Of a DNA stretch of 64,000 nucleotides, positions 33,551 through 43,993 are shown in pieces (within the stretch, counting starts at the first letter, position 1; every line of letters begins with the position of its first letter). Below the pieces are notes generated by a model, which did not search any database, had not been told where the DNA came from, and saw only the letters and a list, made by a program, of their open reading frames with translations. The position numbers and the translations under genes are program-made. The stretch is from Trichopria drosophilae (taxonomy: Eukaryota; Arthropoda; Insecta; Hymenoptera; Diapriidae): positions 85,726,001-85,790,000 of the forward strand of contig CM059583.1 in NCBI GenBank assembly GCA_030407085.1, read 5' to 3'.

Positions 33551-34427
33551 AATCTATCATCCGGTGTTGCTTAATACATATTTCATAAGCACGTTGAATG
33601 CATCGATTGTCAGGATCAGTGGCATGTTAGATGAAATAATTTCACACCAATTTTGACGTTTCGATGACCATGTCCATTATTATCAGAACTAAATAGTTTA
33701 TTAATTATCAATAAAAACATAAATTTAACAAAAATAATATTGTATGTAAAAAAAAATATAACACACCGCGTAAATACTTAATTAATAAGACATTATTTCA
33801 TCCAACATGTCACTGATCCGGACAACCAATACATTCAACATGATTATGAAAATAAAAATAAGTAATTTATTTGATAAAAAATTAATTTTCGTTTAATATT
33901 TTTGTTTGTGTGAGTCCTATATCCAGGAAATGTGACAAATGAAAAGAAAGGAGTTTTACGCAAAAATGGAAACTTTTCCACAAACGTAAAATTAAACATA
34001 TTCGTGAAAAAATTATGTTTTTTTTACACGGGTGAGAAAAATGTAGAGGAAAAATTAAAAAAAAAAAAGAGAAACCCCATATTTTACCCATGCTACGACA
34101 AAAAATAGTTTTGAAAGTTTATGTAACAGTTAATTTCGTAGTACCGAAGTAATATTATTACAGTTAAATACGTGTAGAGCTTCAAATTACTCAAAAATAT
34201 AGCTGTAAATAGCTACTTTGTCATTCTGAGAACTTCATTTATTTGCTACAAAAGTAATTTTGCTCGTGTGATATTTTTTCTGTGGGTCTTATACCTATAA
34301 AAATTAATAGTAAAAGAAATAAGTTATACACGAAATGGGAAACTTTTCACAAACGTACAATTAAACGGACAATCGATGCATACAACATGATTATGAAATA
34401 TGTATTAAGCAACGCCGGATGATAGAT
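33551..34427. repeat. Foldback-type element with nested inverted and direct repeats
   Basis: The outer arms 'AATCTATCATCCGGTGTTGC' (33,551) and its complement ending at 34,427 pair over about 45 bp. An inner segment (33,588-33,645) is also inverted at 33,785-33,840 ('CACTGATCC... TTTCATCC'). Two direct copies of 'GAAACTTTTCCACAAACGTA' occur near 33,970 and 34,330. It is probably a non-autonomous foldback element. Confidence 0.6.
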
Positions 34428-34639
34428 TTTCTATTTCATGATCGTTCACAGTCTAGTGCTTAACTTCGTAATTGATATCATTTTTGTGCGGCGTTTTATT
34501 ATAATTGTCGATAGGCTTGTTTCAGTTGTATAATTGTCGTTAGGCATGTTCGTTGTTTCGTGGTCGTCATCGATTTCATGATCACTATGGTCTTCATTAC
34601 CTGATTCCTAGTAATGTTCTTTTTCTAGCATGTTTTGGC

Positions 34640-36410
34640 TGTTAAATTCTTGTAATATTTCTAAGGTTATCTCCTCTCTAAATTTGTTGCATTGTTGCCA
34701 GTTATGTCCTACATTTTTGCAATGTGTACAATAGACTCTTTTTCTGTTTGATTATATTGGGTGTAATTTTGTTGGGCAATTTGTGAATTTTTGTCCGTTT
34801 TGGTTTTATAATCATTACCAGTATCGTTCTCGATTATGGTATATTCATTATCAGTATCATTCTCGAATTCATAGTCGTCAGAATTGTTTTCGGTTATGTA
34901 ATCATTGCCTGTATCGTTCTCGTTTTCATAATTTTTGTCAGTTTTATTTTTTTGATTGTTTTTGGATTCGTTTTTAGCGTTATAATACTGGTTCTTTTTA
35001 TTTTCCTCTTCGTAATTCAGTACATATTTAGGATTTTATGTTTAGTTTGTACCAAGTTTCCGACTATGATCTTCTAGTTTTCCGGTCTTGATGGCTTTAT
35101 ACTGTTAAATTCGTGTACTACTTCTGAGATTATTTCTTGGTGCATTCCCGCCAGATATGTCCTATACGTTTGCAATGCGTACATTTGATTCTTGTTTGTC
35201 TTGATCTATTTTGTATACAGGGTGATCGGCCAACCATTACCCAGCGGCTAACTGTAGATTGTACAGATAATTCTGAGCAACTTTTTCCTCTGAAAAAATT
35301 TCCGGGAAGGTAGAGTTTTTAAGTTATTCAACACTAAAATTTAGGGGGAAAAATTCACTTTTTTTGAAATATCTCGGCTCTGTATGAAGGTATCTTAACG
35401 AACCGAAGCTCATTTTAAAGATATTTTCAAGCTATATAAGTTGTATCTGTTGATTTTTGACCTGCAATGAATATTTCTCTTGTTATAGCCATAAAAACGG
35501 GGGTAAATACCGATTTTTCAGGTTTTTCGCGTCTAACTCGTTTGGACACATAGCTATCGAAATATCACACTGGAAAAAGTTGTAGGCCTTGAAAACACAA
35601 ACATTTTTTGTCCTCTAATAGGATGCGATTAAATTAAAACTGAACCCTATTTGTACTCGTTTTCATAACATTTTGTTATTAATATCGATTTATTTGTCGA
35701 ACTGTATTTTGTCAACTTTATGAGGCTCTTGTGGGGTTCAGTTTTAATTTAATCGCATCGTATTAGAGGACAACAAATTTTTGTTTTTTCAAGGCCTACA
35801 ACTTTTTTCTGTGTGATATTTCGGTAACTATGTGTCGAAACGAGTTAAACGCGAAAATCCTGAAAAATCGGCATTTATCCCGTTTTTATGGCTATAACAA
35901 GAGAGATATTCATTGTAGATCAAAAACCAATAGAGACAATTTATAGAGCTTTAAAATATCTTTTAAATGAGCTCCGGTTCGTTAAGGTACCTTCAAACCG
36001 AGTCGAGATATTTCAACAAATGTGATTTTTTCACCTAAATTTTAGTGTTGAATAACTTAATAACTCTACCTTCCCGAACATTTTTTTAGAGGAAAAAGTT
36101 GTTCAGAATTATCTGTAGAATCTAGAGTTAGCCGCTGGGTAATGGTTGGCCGATCACCCTGTATAACTTTGTTGATGAAATTCTGCACATTGAAATTGAA
36201 TTCGATTGTTTTGACGATTGCTGGGTTGCCCTGATATCTTCGCGACTTCAAGTTAAATTGTTGAATTTTTTTACTGGTTTGCGGTTGGTTTTCGTCGTAG
36301 TTCCTTGGTACTGCTTGATGATTTTCGAAATTCGAAGTTTGGAAAGTACGCGTTTGGCGTCGATCTTGTTGATAGTTCCAAGATACCTTTTTATAATTCT
36401 GAATATTCAT
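34640..36410 (-). pseudogene. Retroelement nucleocapsid remnant with two CCHC knuckles, split by a MITE
   Basis: Minus-strand remains of a gag C-terminus. From 36,410: a Gln/Asn/Arg-rich basic tract ('QNYKKVSWNYQQDRRQTRTF') up to 36,165. A palindromic MITE then intervenes. From about 35,210 it continues with a first knuckle 'CTHCKRIGHIWREC' (C-x2-C-x4-H-x4-C), then an Asn/Asp/Glu-rich spacer with repeated 'NDTGNDY' (about 34,990-34,760), and a second knuckle 'CTHCKNVGHNWQQC' in another frame (about 34,735-34,690). The two knuckles are similar enough to suggest internal duplication. The role would be RNA packaging. The retroelement class is undetermined. Confidence 0.65.
35218..36161. mobile_element. 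Palindromic MITE with CAGGGTG ends, 944 bp
   Basis: Near-complete palindrome: 'CAGGGTGATCGGCCAACC' at 35,218 pairs with the complement ending at 36,161, and the arms extend about 450 bp each. TATA flanks both ends (35,214-35,217 and 36,162-36,165). It has no coding capacity. The tips match the 16.3-kb MITE, indicating a shared transposase type. It sits inside a nucleocapsid remnant. Confidence 0.85.
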
Positions 36411-36621
36411 TATAGTTCTGCGTGAATTTTTTTTTGCATTTGCAAGGTTTAAAATTTGTACATTTTCTTATTTTGGAGTGTCGGAGCTTAGTAGATAGAT
36501 ATTTATTATGCCTTCACAATAATGTGCTTACATAGGACTTCCTTTGTACAAAACGTGATTCTACATTACATTTACCGCGGTTACACAACACATGAATCAA
36601 ACAAACATATCAATTACTTAA

Positions 36622-37625
36622 TCATTTACACACTCTCTTTCTCTCTCTCTCTCTCTCTCTTCTTACTAGTTCTATCATCTCCATCCATCCAATTCCCCTA
36701 CCATCCTCATTTAATACATCCATACCTCTTTCTCCTTTCTCCCTCACATACTCGCAGTTGTTTCTTAAATGTTCGACATTCTCTCTCTCCCTCTCGCACA
36801 ATCTGCACTTTCTCTCGTCCTCCTCCATCCAGTACCTATTCCCCCTCTCCTCGTTCCCGCATCTCCACCTCGCTATTCTCACCAATCTTTTCCCCTCATT
36901 TCTCTTACAGATTCGTATATACGTTGGTACCCAACTCACCCTTTCATAACTCACACATGACCTAGACGCTCTCACTTTCTCCCCTCTCTCTTGTTCATCC
37001 ACTTCGATATCTCTTTCCCTCAAACGCTCCCATTTATTCTCTCCCCATTCATTCAAAGCTTCCTCACTCATACCTCCTCTCCATAGATAGTTCCCCCTCT
37101 CAACACTCTATCTCGTCCATTCACTCCTATTATTCTCTTTTTCATCCTTCCTTTTCTCCAACATGCATTTCAACCCGAACTCCTCTCCTCCTCCTTTCTC
37201 CAGTTTTTCCTCAAACCTTCCCGCCCTCCATCCCATTTCCAGCCTCAATTTATTTCTTTTCAACACTTCTCTCTCTATATACCCCGGTGTTACTCTTTCC
37301 AGCCCTAAAATCCACTTGAGGTATTTTTCTTGCAGCCCTTCCACCTCCTTCCATTCTTTGTATCCCCATATCTCCACTCCATAAAATACAATCCCTTTCA
37401 CTATACTGTCGAACAGTTTTAACCTCCACCTTACATCCCCTTTAAATTTCCTCTCTCCGTAGCTCCATACCCATCCCATTGCCACCCTAGCTTTTCTCAC
37501 CTATTCTCTCACATGTCCATTTTCCCCGCCATGCCTAGTTACCACATACCCTAAATATTTGTATTCCTTCACTTCCTCTATTCTTTCTGTTCCCCACACC
37601 AAAATCTTTCCTTCTCCCTCCCTCC
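36622..37625 (-). pseudogene. Non-LTR ORF2 C-terminal fragment (ant/wasp-type, Cys-rich end)
   Basis: The 3' end of a LINE ORF2, downstream of the RT palm. 'ERIEEVKEYKYLGYVVTRHG' and 'RKARVAMGWVWSYGERKF' are the RT thumb side. 'FYGVEIWGYKEWKEVEGLQE' and 'YLKWILGLERVTPGYIEREV' follow, then a highly charged tail with the C-x2-C-x7-H-x4-C-like 'CRLCERERENVEHLRNNC' and 'MDVLNEDGRGIGWMEMIELV'. This Glu/Arg-rich C-terminus is very familiar from ant genomes. A stop near 37,501 and a frameshift near 37,100 break it; it is 5' truncated near 37,626. A (CT)n tract (36,631-36,663) lies at the C-terminal end. Confidence 0.75.
36631..36663. repeat. (CT)n microsatellite
   Basis: CT-rich dinucleotide run at the C-terminal end of the LINE fragment, encoding an Arg/Glu repeat on the minus strand. 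Confidence 0.85.
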
Positions 37626-38515
37626 CTTATTTTTAATAAGTTTGTTTCGAAATTAAAAAATAATTGTTTTAAACTACCTTAAAATGATGGATGAATAATA
37701 CACAACTGGTAGTTATTGCTAAACCACTGAGAAGTTTAACAGCGAAGTAAAGTAAAAATTGGAATATATGAGGAAGTACAATACATGAATCTTAATATAA
37801 CCTAATATTGAACTATTAGTATTACTGTTCGTATGGTTGCTATTATTTTGATTTACTATAAGTTTCTGAAAAGTTACTATTTTCCATTACTTTTATTTGA
37901 AAAGATAACAATGATATATATTTTAAGCTCTTGAATTTTGCTGCAAATAAACTATCATTACTTTTGATATTGTAATACTAGTCACAGTTCGATATTATTA
38001 ATTAATATTTTTTTCACACGGGGATCTCTTTTCTTTGTAATTGCAATTTTCTGGTAGTGCTGCTGTTATTTCTTTGAAATAATACCAATGAAAGTTTATA
38101 ACAAAATAATAATTTTTGTATTGTATAATATAATTTTTTTTAAATTTACTTGTCCTTTATTCCTTCTTTTGCATTAACAGTTTTCCCACGAATACCGTCG
38201 TTACCGCTTGTTATCGCCCCGAGGGGAACCGTTTTGCAAAATTTATTATTATTATTATTATTTTTAATTGTTTAGTCTTTTATTTGTTCCTTTACATTAA
38301 CAGTTTTCCCACGAGCACCGCTCTCACCACTTGTTATGGCCGCAAGGGGAACACTTTTGCAATGATGTTTGCAAATAAATTCTCCTCAACACAACCACGA
38401 AAAGACTGAATCGACTGGAAGAGTCGATTCAGAGTTCGAAAAATTGTGGGGGCTGCTGCTAATGCAAAAGAATAGCAATAAAGGTTGGAGTAAAATAAAA
38501 TTCAAATTCAAAGTA
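37626..38515. other. No gene; AT-rich with a short direct repeat
   Basis: No coding similarity. Contains the duplicated segment listed separately and an (ATT)n run at about 38,241-38,262. Confidence 0.4.
38172..38367 (+). repeat. Direct repeat of about 70 bp, two copies
   Basis: 'CATTAACAGTTTTCCCACGA' begins at 38,172 and again at 38,295. Both copies continue through '...CTTGTTAT.GCC...AGGGGAAC.' and 'TTTTGCAA'. The spacing is 123 bp with an (ATT)n in between. It may be a small satellite or TE-end duplication. Confidence 0.65.
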
Positions 38516-38519
38516 TTTA

Positions 38520-39840
38520 TTTAGTATACGGATGTTCATTTTGTGAATATCCTGGGCAAAGATATGAAACGGAAGCTGGCGGATTTGTTAGAATTTATGA
38601 ACCTTCAAAAATTCGGGTTCATGATTATCCATTGCGAACATATGATCAAATGATAGTTCAAGGAGTAATAGCTGAAGTAGATCGAAATCTCGTGCATGTT
38701 AAAGGTGTAAAAGGTTTAAGTGTTTGTTCCACAATACCTTTCTTTAATATTGCAACGGCTTTTGTTCCTGATTATATGCACGCAAAACTGTTGGGTGTAG
38801 TCAGAATGATGATGACTTTGTGGTTCGTCCCAAAGTACAAAGATAAACCGTTTTATATTAAGAAACATTCGAGATGAAATTGATCGGCAAATGAACGAAA
38901 TTCAACCTCCAGATTTTATCATTCGAGTACCACGGAAGATAGTGTACAAATCATTCTGGAAAGCATCAGAATTCAGGAGCTTCTTGCTATTTTATTCGCC
39001 AATATTATTAAAAAGAAGGTTCAAAAACAAATATTACCAGCATTATCTTTTATTAATCTATGCGACAAAAATATTACTGCAATGTTCGATACATGTTATT
39101 GGGACAGATTTGGTGGAAACAATGTTAATGCTTTACGTTTCCAGTATACCTGACCTTTACGGTCGAAACAGGCGTTCCTTCAACGTACATCCGCTAACCC
39201 ATATAGCTCAGAGTGTTAGACTTTGGGAACCACTATGGTCCTGTCAGCATTCCTATTCGAAGATGGATGTGGATATTTTGTAAAAATTAACCACGGCTCC
39301 AATAAAATTCCTGTAGAAATATTAAACACAGTCAAAATCATTAACGCTTTTTGGATAATTAAAGAAAACCAATCAATAAGTTCACATTCTACTGAAAATG
39401 GTGAAACACTTGGAAATTCAATAAACATTAGTCTTAATGAATATTTGATCGAAGTATTTAGCAATTTAATATCATCCCAGCAACTATCTGTGAATGAAAA
39501 TAAAATTACTACATACGTTAGATGTAAATTGAGAAAGGCCATCTTTATATCCGAACTGTATAAAAGACAGAGAAAACGCAGTAATTGTTTCATTTTTTGG
39601 GGTAACAGTAATTCATTACGGAAAATAAATTTGTTTAATTGTAATAAATCACGAAATCAATGCCGTCACTCGAGGGTATGCAAAAGTTATCACTAGAAGT
39701 AAATCTATTATACAGACTGATATTAATATCGAGTTCTCAACGTATTTAGTTCCGATGAGAAAAACATTTGCAATTCATACTCTTCCGGTCAAAACAAATA
39801 ACGGGAACTGCTGTACGTTTCTGAATACTTGTGTTTAACA
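38520..39840 (+). pseudogene. CACTA/EnSpm-like transposase remnant
   Basis: Plus-strand pieces of a DDE transposase family widespread in invertebrates. 'YGCSFCEYPGQRYETEAGGF' and 'LRTYDQMI' come first, then 'GVKGLSVCSTIPFFNI' and the diagnostic 'AFVPDYMHAKLLGVVRMMM' (38,520-38,877). After a frameshift: 'PPDFIIRVPRKIVYKSFWKA' and 'EFRSFLLFYSPILL' (38,891-39,040), then 'NVHPLTHIAQSVRLWEPLWS' (about 39,185-39,245). A further frameshift gives 'FEDGCGYFVKINHGSNKIPV' (39,250-39,330). The order matches the family's C-terminal half. The N-terminal half and termini are not visible. Assignment is from remembered motifs. Confidence 0.65.
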
Positions 39841-40188
39841 CCAAATTTAATTGAATTGAAATAAAAATGCATTCATATTGTAATGTTCATGTACATCTGT
39901 ATACATATATACAATAAGTGTAATTACATTTTAAAACGATCAAAGTTCGGAGTATTTTTTTGACATCGAAATTTTGTAATATGCTTGAAATATGTTATCA
40001 TTGAAGGTATTTGGTGACAAATTAACTCTTGGAAATTTTTCGATATCGACTAAAATGGCGGAGATACGAGCATTCAAAATTTGAATATTTTAATATTTTG
40101 TCGGGTTTAAAAAATGTATATCTCGGAAAATACTCGTCGTTGCGTAATTTTACATATATAAAAACTTGCCAGAAAATACTTTATCTAT
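39841..40188. other. No gene recognised
   Basis: AT-rich interval between the transposase remnant and the solo LTR. Includes 'AAAATGGCGGAGATACGAGC' near 40,055, a loose echo of the dispersed repeat motif. The final CTAT (40,185-40,188) is the left target duplication. Confidence 0.4.
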
Positions 40189-42302
40189 TGTGACCCCCCA
40201 AAAACGTAACCCCAAAATTCCTTCACCGTCGTCGCCGCTCGCAACCGCCCGCAACCGAAATACAAAACCAACCGAATCCCTGGGGTCACAAAACCTTACG
40301 ACGCGCAAGATGTTAATAAGGGCTCCAGGCATGCCGAAGCATACCGAATTTATAGGCGCGCCGCAAGGTGATGGTGTGCCCGCTATCTCAGCCCCGAGAT
40401 CCCCTCGGCACGGGAGAGGGCGGTATTCGCAGGCACAGTCAAAACTCGAAACCGAAACTCGACGATAGAAACAAGCGGTCACAAACAACGAGAACGGGTT
40501 AACCTCAAAAACCGAACCCCACACTATCGTCACGATGCCGAAACGCGAATTCAATATTATTTACCCGATGTCAGAACGAATTTTTCCGACCAAAAATTTT
40601 GGGTTGCCCCGTAGGGGCCGGGAGCCATTCGGACAAAAATCAATACAAAAAATCGTGCCACACCTCCAAAGCAGGTGTCCGCAGCCATCATCGTAACTTA
40701 AATATCGGTACCAAAGAAATTAATTAATTTCGCGGTTGCCCAAAGTGTCAGTAACCAAGATATCTAGCTTATCCGCGATCGACGCTAGCTTCGACTACGC
40801 AGGCCAGCGCCGCTTGATCTGAAAACTCCCGAACGCGTGTACGGCGATCTCCGCGGAACGAAATACGCCACGAGACCGGGACTTGCTCCACGAGTTCCAA
40901 CTAAACTCTTCGGGTTTAGAATTTACACATTGACTGCTAGCGATGATAACCACTTTTCACTTATCGATTGAATAAATTCCAAGGTAATACGTATCGTATT
41001 TTAATAAACGCGTGAAAAATTGCATGATTAAGAGTGCTATCCTTGAATATTTTCAAGGACGATAGCCGTGAAGTATTCCCTTTTGAAGTTTAGGTTAAAC
41101 CCTTCGAAATCTCTTCGAAGGGGGTATCCGTGGGACGAGTTATTTAAGCTTTACAAAATTTTAATTGTCTCGTTGATCCCTGTCAAGGACGATAGCCGTA
41201 AAGGTTTGTCCTTAAAATCAATTAAACCCCTCGAATTTGGTTCGAAGGCGATATCCAGGTTGAATAATTATTTAAGTGTTAAGAAAAGTTTAGTGTCTCC
41301 TTGACCAATGTCAAGGACGATAGCCTCAAAAAGGTTTTCTTTAAAGTTAACCAAACCCTTTGAGTTAAATTCAAAGGCGATATCCAGTTTAATAATTATT
41401 TAAATATTGAGTAAAGTTTAGTGTCTCCTTGACCAATGTCAAGGACGATAGCCGCAACAAGGTTTTCTTTAAAGTTAATTAAACCCTTTGAATTAGATTC
41501 AAAGGCGATATCCAGTTTAATAATTATTTAAATATTAAGAAAAGTTTAGTGTCTCCTTGACCGATGTCAAGGACGATAGCCACAAAGGTTTCCTTTAAAG
41601 TTAATTAAGTCCTTTGAATTAGATTCAAAGGCGATATCCATTTTAATAAATATTTAAGTATTAGGAAAAGTTTATTTAATAATTACTTAAATATCTCGAA
41701 ACTTTTACTTTCCTTGGAACCTTTTCAACCCGAGCGACGCGAAACAAAGAAATTATTATTTTGATTTTACCGCATGGTGCCAGCCTACCGCGCACGAATT
41801 CGGTTGCTGAATCGCGTTAGAAGAACAAAGGTTGAAACCCGCACTACGTCCAAAATTACATTTTAGCCTCAATGCTTTCAAGATAACGAAACCCGAAAAT
41901 TTAGTTAATTACGAGAACCGACATTTTAAATTTAACCGAAAACGACCGGAACCGAACTATTTTAAAGCCAAAAAAACGAACGTAACTCGTAATTACGTAA
42001 CTGTAATTCTTTAAAGCGGTATTTTATTTCCAGGAACCAAAACTACTCACAAAAACTAGCGCCACGATCGGCTGTCCCCTCTATTGTGATGTAGTATCAG
42101 CTCCACAGTTTGGAGCCACATCCTCAATTTTAGCGCCATCACCGCAGTCCCCCCATTTACCCTACGGATATGACCCCCGCGACTACAGTACTAGTAAAAT
42201 ATTAGCGCCTCTATCGGCAATCCCCCCTATTATTAGCACTGCAGCATCCCAACGAGTTGATTCTCGCTCAAAACTGCGGCTGTAACGTGTTGCCACGTTA
42301 CA
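40189..42302. mobile_element. Probable solo LTR, about 2.1 kb, CTAT target duplication
   Basis: Starts TGTGACCCCC and ends CACGTTACA, giving TG...CA termini with an imperfect 6-bp inverted tip. Exact 4-bp copies CTAT lie immediately outside (40,185-40,188 and 42,303-42,306). It contains no retroviral-type genes. Inside are a GC-rich 5' third (40,190-40,640), an AT-rich 128-bp tandem array (41,041-41,690) and a GC-richer 3' part. Solo LTRs form by recombination between the two LTRs of an element; no matching internal region or second LTR is present in the window. The orientation cannot be determined. Confidence 0.65.
41041..41690. repeat. 128-bp tandem repeat of paired hairpins, five copies
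   Basis: 'TCAAGGACGATAGCC' recurs at 41,053, 41,183, 41,311, 41,439 and 41,567 (spacings 130, 128, 128, 128). Each unit holds two hairpins: one like CCTTGACCAATGTCAAGG followed by ACGATAGCC, and one like CCTTTGAATTAGATTCAAAGG followed by CGATATCC. The unit is thus a degenerate dimer of a module of about 64 bp (hairpin plus GATANCC). Stem differences between copies are compensated on both sides. Confidence 0.85.
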
Positions 42303-42321
42303 CTATATAAACAAAAAATAA

Positions 42322-42900
42322 TTGACCTCTAAACAATTAATTTTGAATATTGTTATTGGTAATTGTTATAAACAAACTGTTGTTTTATATAATTGTTATA
42401 TACCAATCCCGCTTTGTGAACATTTTCTCGAAAATAAAAATATTGAAATTGACAATAGTATACAAACTTATTTACAAGAATTTATTACAAAAAAATACAA
42501 AGATCCACAAATGGATAATGAAGAAGTTAGAAAAATATTACATAAGTTTGCAAATTTCGAAGGAGAGGTATATACAGGAAAGTACGGAAAAACAGAGCAG
42601 TTTGATGTAATATACATAAGATTCATCGATTACTATCACCATTTATCAAGGAGTATCCGCACAGCGAACTTTGATATTTTTATCTATATATTACCAAAGA
42701 TTAATAAAATGTTTTTGCTTTAAATCAACAGAACTACTCATAATGACTTGCTAAATATCACAATAATCTTCGTCGTGCAGATAAAACTCATCCCGGACTG
42801 AACGCAAATTTTGAAAGCGGTTCATTTGGCGTCAAAAGAACAAATCACCCTTTTTGTCGACAAACGGCGGATTAACGATGTTGAAGTTTGCAACGTTCGA
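42322..42900 (+). pseudogene. GCDTTS-family multicopy protein, central segment
   Basis: A third fragment of the uncharacterised family, here on the plus strand and covering the region between the N-terminal copy at 20.4-22 kb and the C-terminal copy at 7.9-10.1 kb. The 133-codon frame (42,322-42,723) ends 'SIRTANFDIFIYILPKINKM'. After a frameshift near 42,717 it reads 'FALNQQNYS', two stops, then 'KYHNNLRRADKTHPGLNANF' and 'SGSFGVKRTNHPFCRQTAD'. The 'NYAR...YH.NL...THP...F..G.F..KRT..PF.R...D' pattern is the conserved centre of the family. It is truncated at the satellite boundary (about 42,900). Confidence 0.6.
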
Positions 42901-42904
42901 GGCG

Positions 42905-43993
42905 AACGAAAAAAAATTTTTTTTTTTTTGTAGAACGAAGTTTTTTTCTTATCCTTGTCATATATGAACCTTATAAATAACAAAAATAATATTTTCGAAA
43001 ACTAGGGTGCTGGTGGAGGGTGCAAAACAGACCCAAAAAACCGAAAAAACGCTCTGAAATCGCCATTTTGTCTTAGGGGTCTGTTTTTATTTTTTAAATA
43101 TTCATTAATACTCGTAACGAAGATAATGTAATTTTTTCGAAATTTTTCTATGACAGGATCATCTCGAAAATTGGGGTAAGACACCCCGAAAAACCGAAAA
43201 ATCGCTCTGAAATCGCCATTTTATCTTAGGGGTCTGTTTTTATTTTTTAAATATTCATTAATACTCGTAACGAACATAATGTAATTTTTTCAAAATTTTT
43301 CTATGCCAGGATCATCTCGAAAGTGGGGGTAAGACACATTAAAAAACCGAAATAACGCTCTGAAATCGCCAATTTCTTTTAGGGGTCTGTTTTTATTTTT
43401 TAGATATTCATTAATACCCATAAGAATCATAATGTAATTTTTTCAAAATTTTTCTATGCCAGGATCGTCTCAAAAGTGGGGAGGCAAACGAAAAAAAATT
43501 TTTTTTTTTTTTGTTGGTCGAACGAAGTTTTTTTCTTATCCTTGCCATATATGAACCTCATAAATGAATAAATGACAAAAATAATATTTTCGAAAACTAG
43601 GGTGCTGGTGGAGGGTGCAAAACAGACCCAAAAAAACCGAAAAAACGCTCTGAAATCGCCATTTTATCTTAGGGGTCTGTTTTTATTTTTTAAATATTCA
43701 TTAAAACTCGTAACGAACATAATGTAATTTTTTCGAAATTTTTCTATGCCAGGATCATCTCGAAAATTGGGGTAAAACACCCCAAAAAACCGAAAAATCG
43801 CTCTGAAATCGCCATTTTATCTTAGGGATCTGTTTTTATTTTTTAAATATTCATTAAAACTCGTAACGAACATAATGTAATTTTTTCGAAATTTTTCTAT
43901 GCCAGGATCATCTCAAAAGTGGGGGGGGGGGGGCGAACGAAAAAAATTTTTTTTGTTTTTGTTGGTCGAACGAAGTTTTTTTCTTATCCTTGT
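42905..43993 (-). repeat. Satellite array, minus orientation, left of the gypsy element
   Basis: About 1.1 kb of the 153-bp satellite written as its complement relative to the main array. It contains A-type monomers plus B-blocks ('GGTGCTGGTGGAGGGTGC' at 43,010 and 43,603). G-runs of up to about 12 (43,921-43,932) adjoin T/A-runs. It ends at the gypsy LTR within the satellite sequence 'TTCTTATCCTTGT'. Confidence 0.9.

Noticed and set aside
36522..37384. Plus-strand Ser/Pro/Leu-rich open frames
   Set aside because: They are the antisense of the LINE C-terminus, whose Glu/Arg-rich coding strand leaves the complement open.
40150..40554. Open frames on both strands near 40.2-40.5 kb
   Set aside because: They lie inside the GC-rich part of the probable solo LTR and match no protein family.
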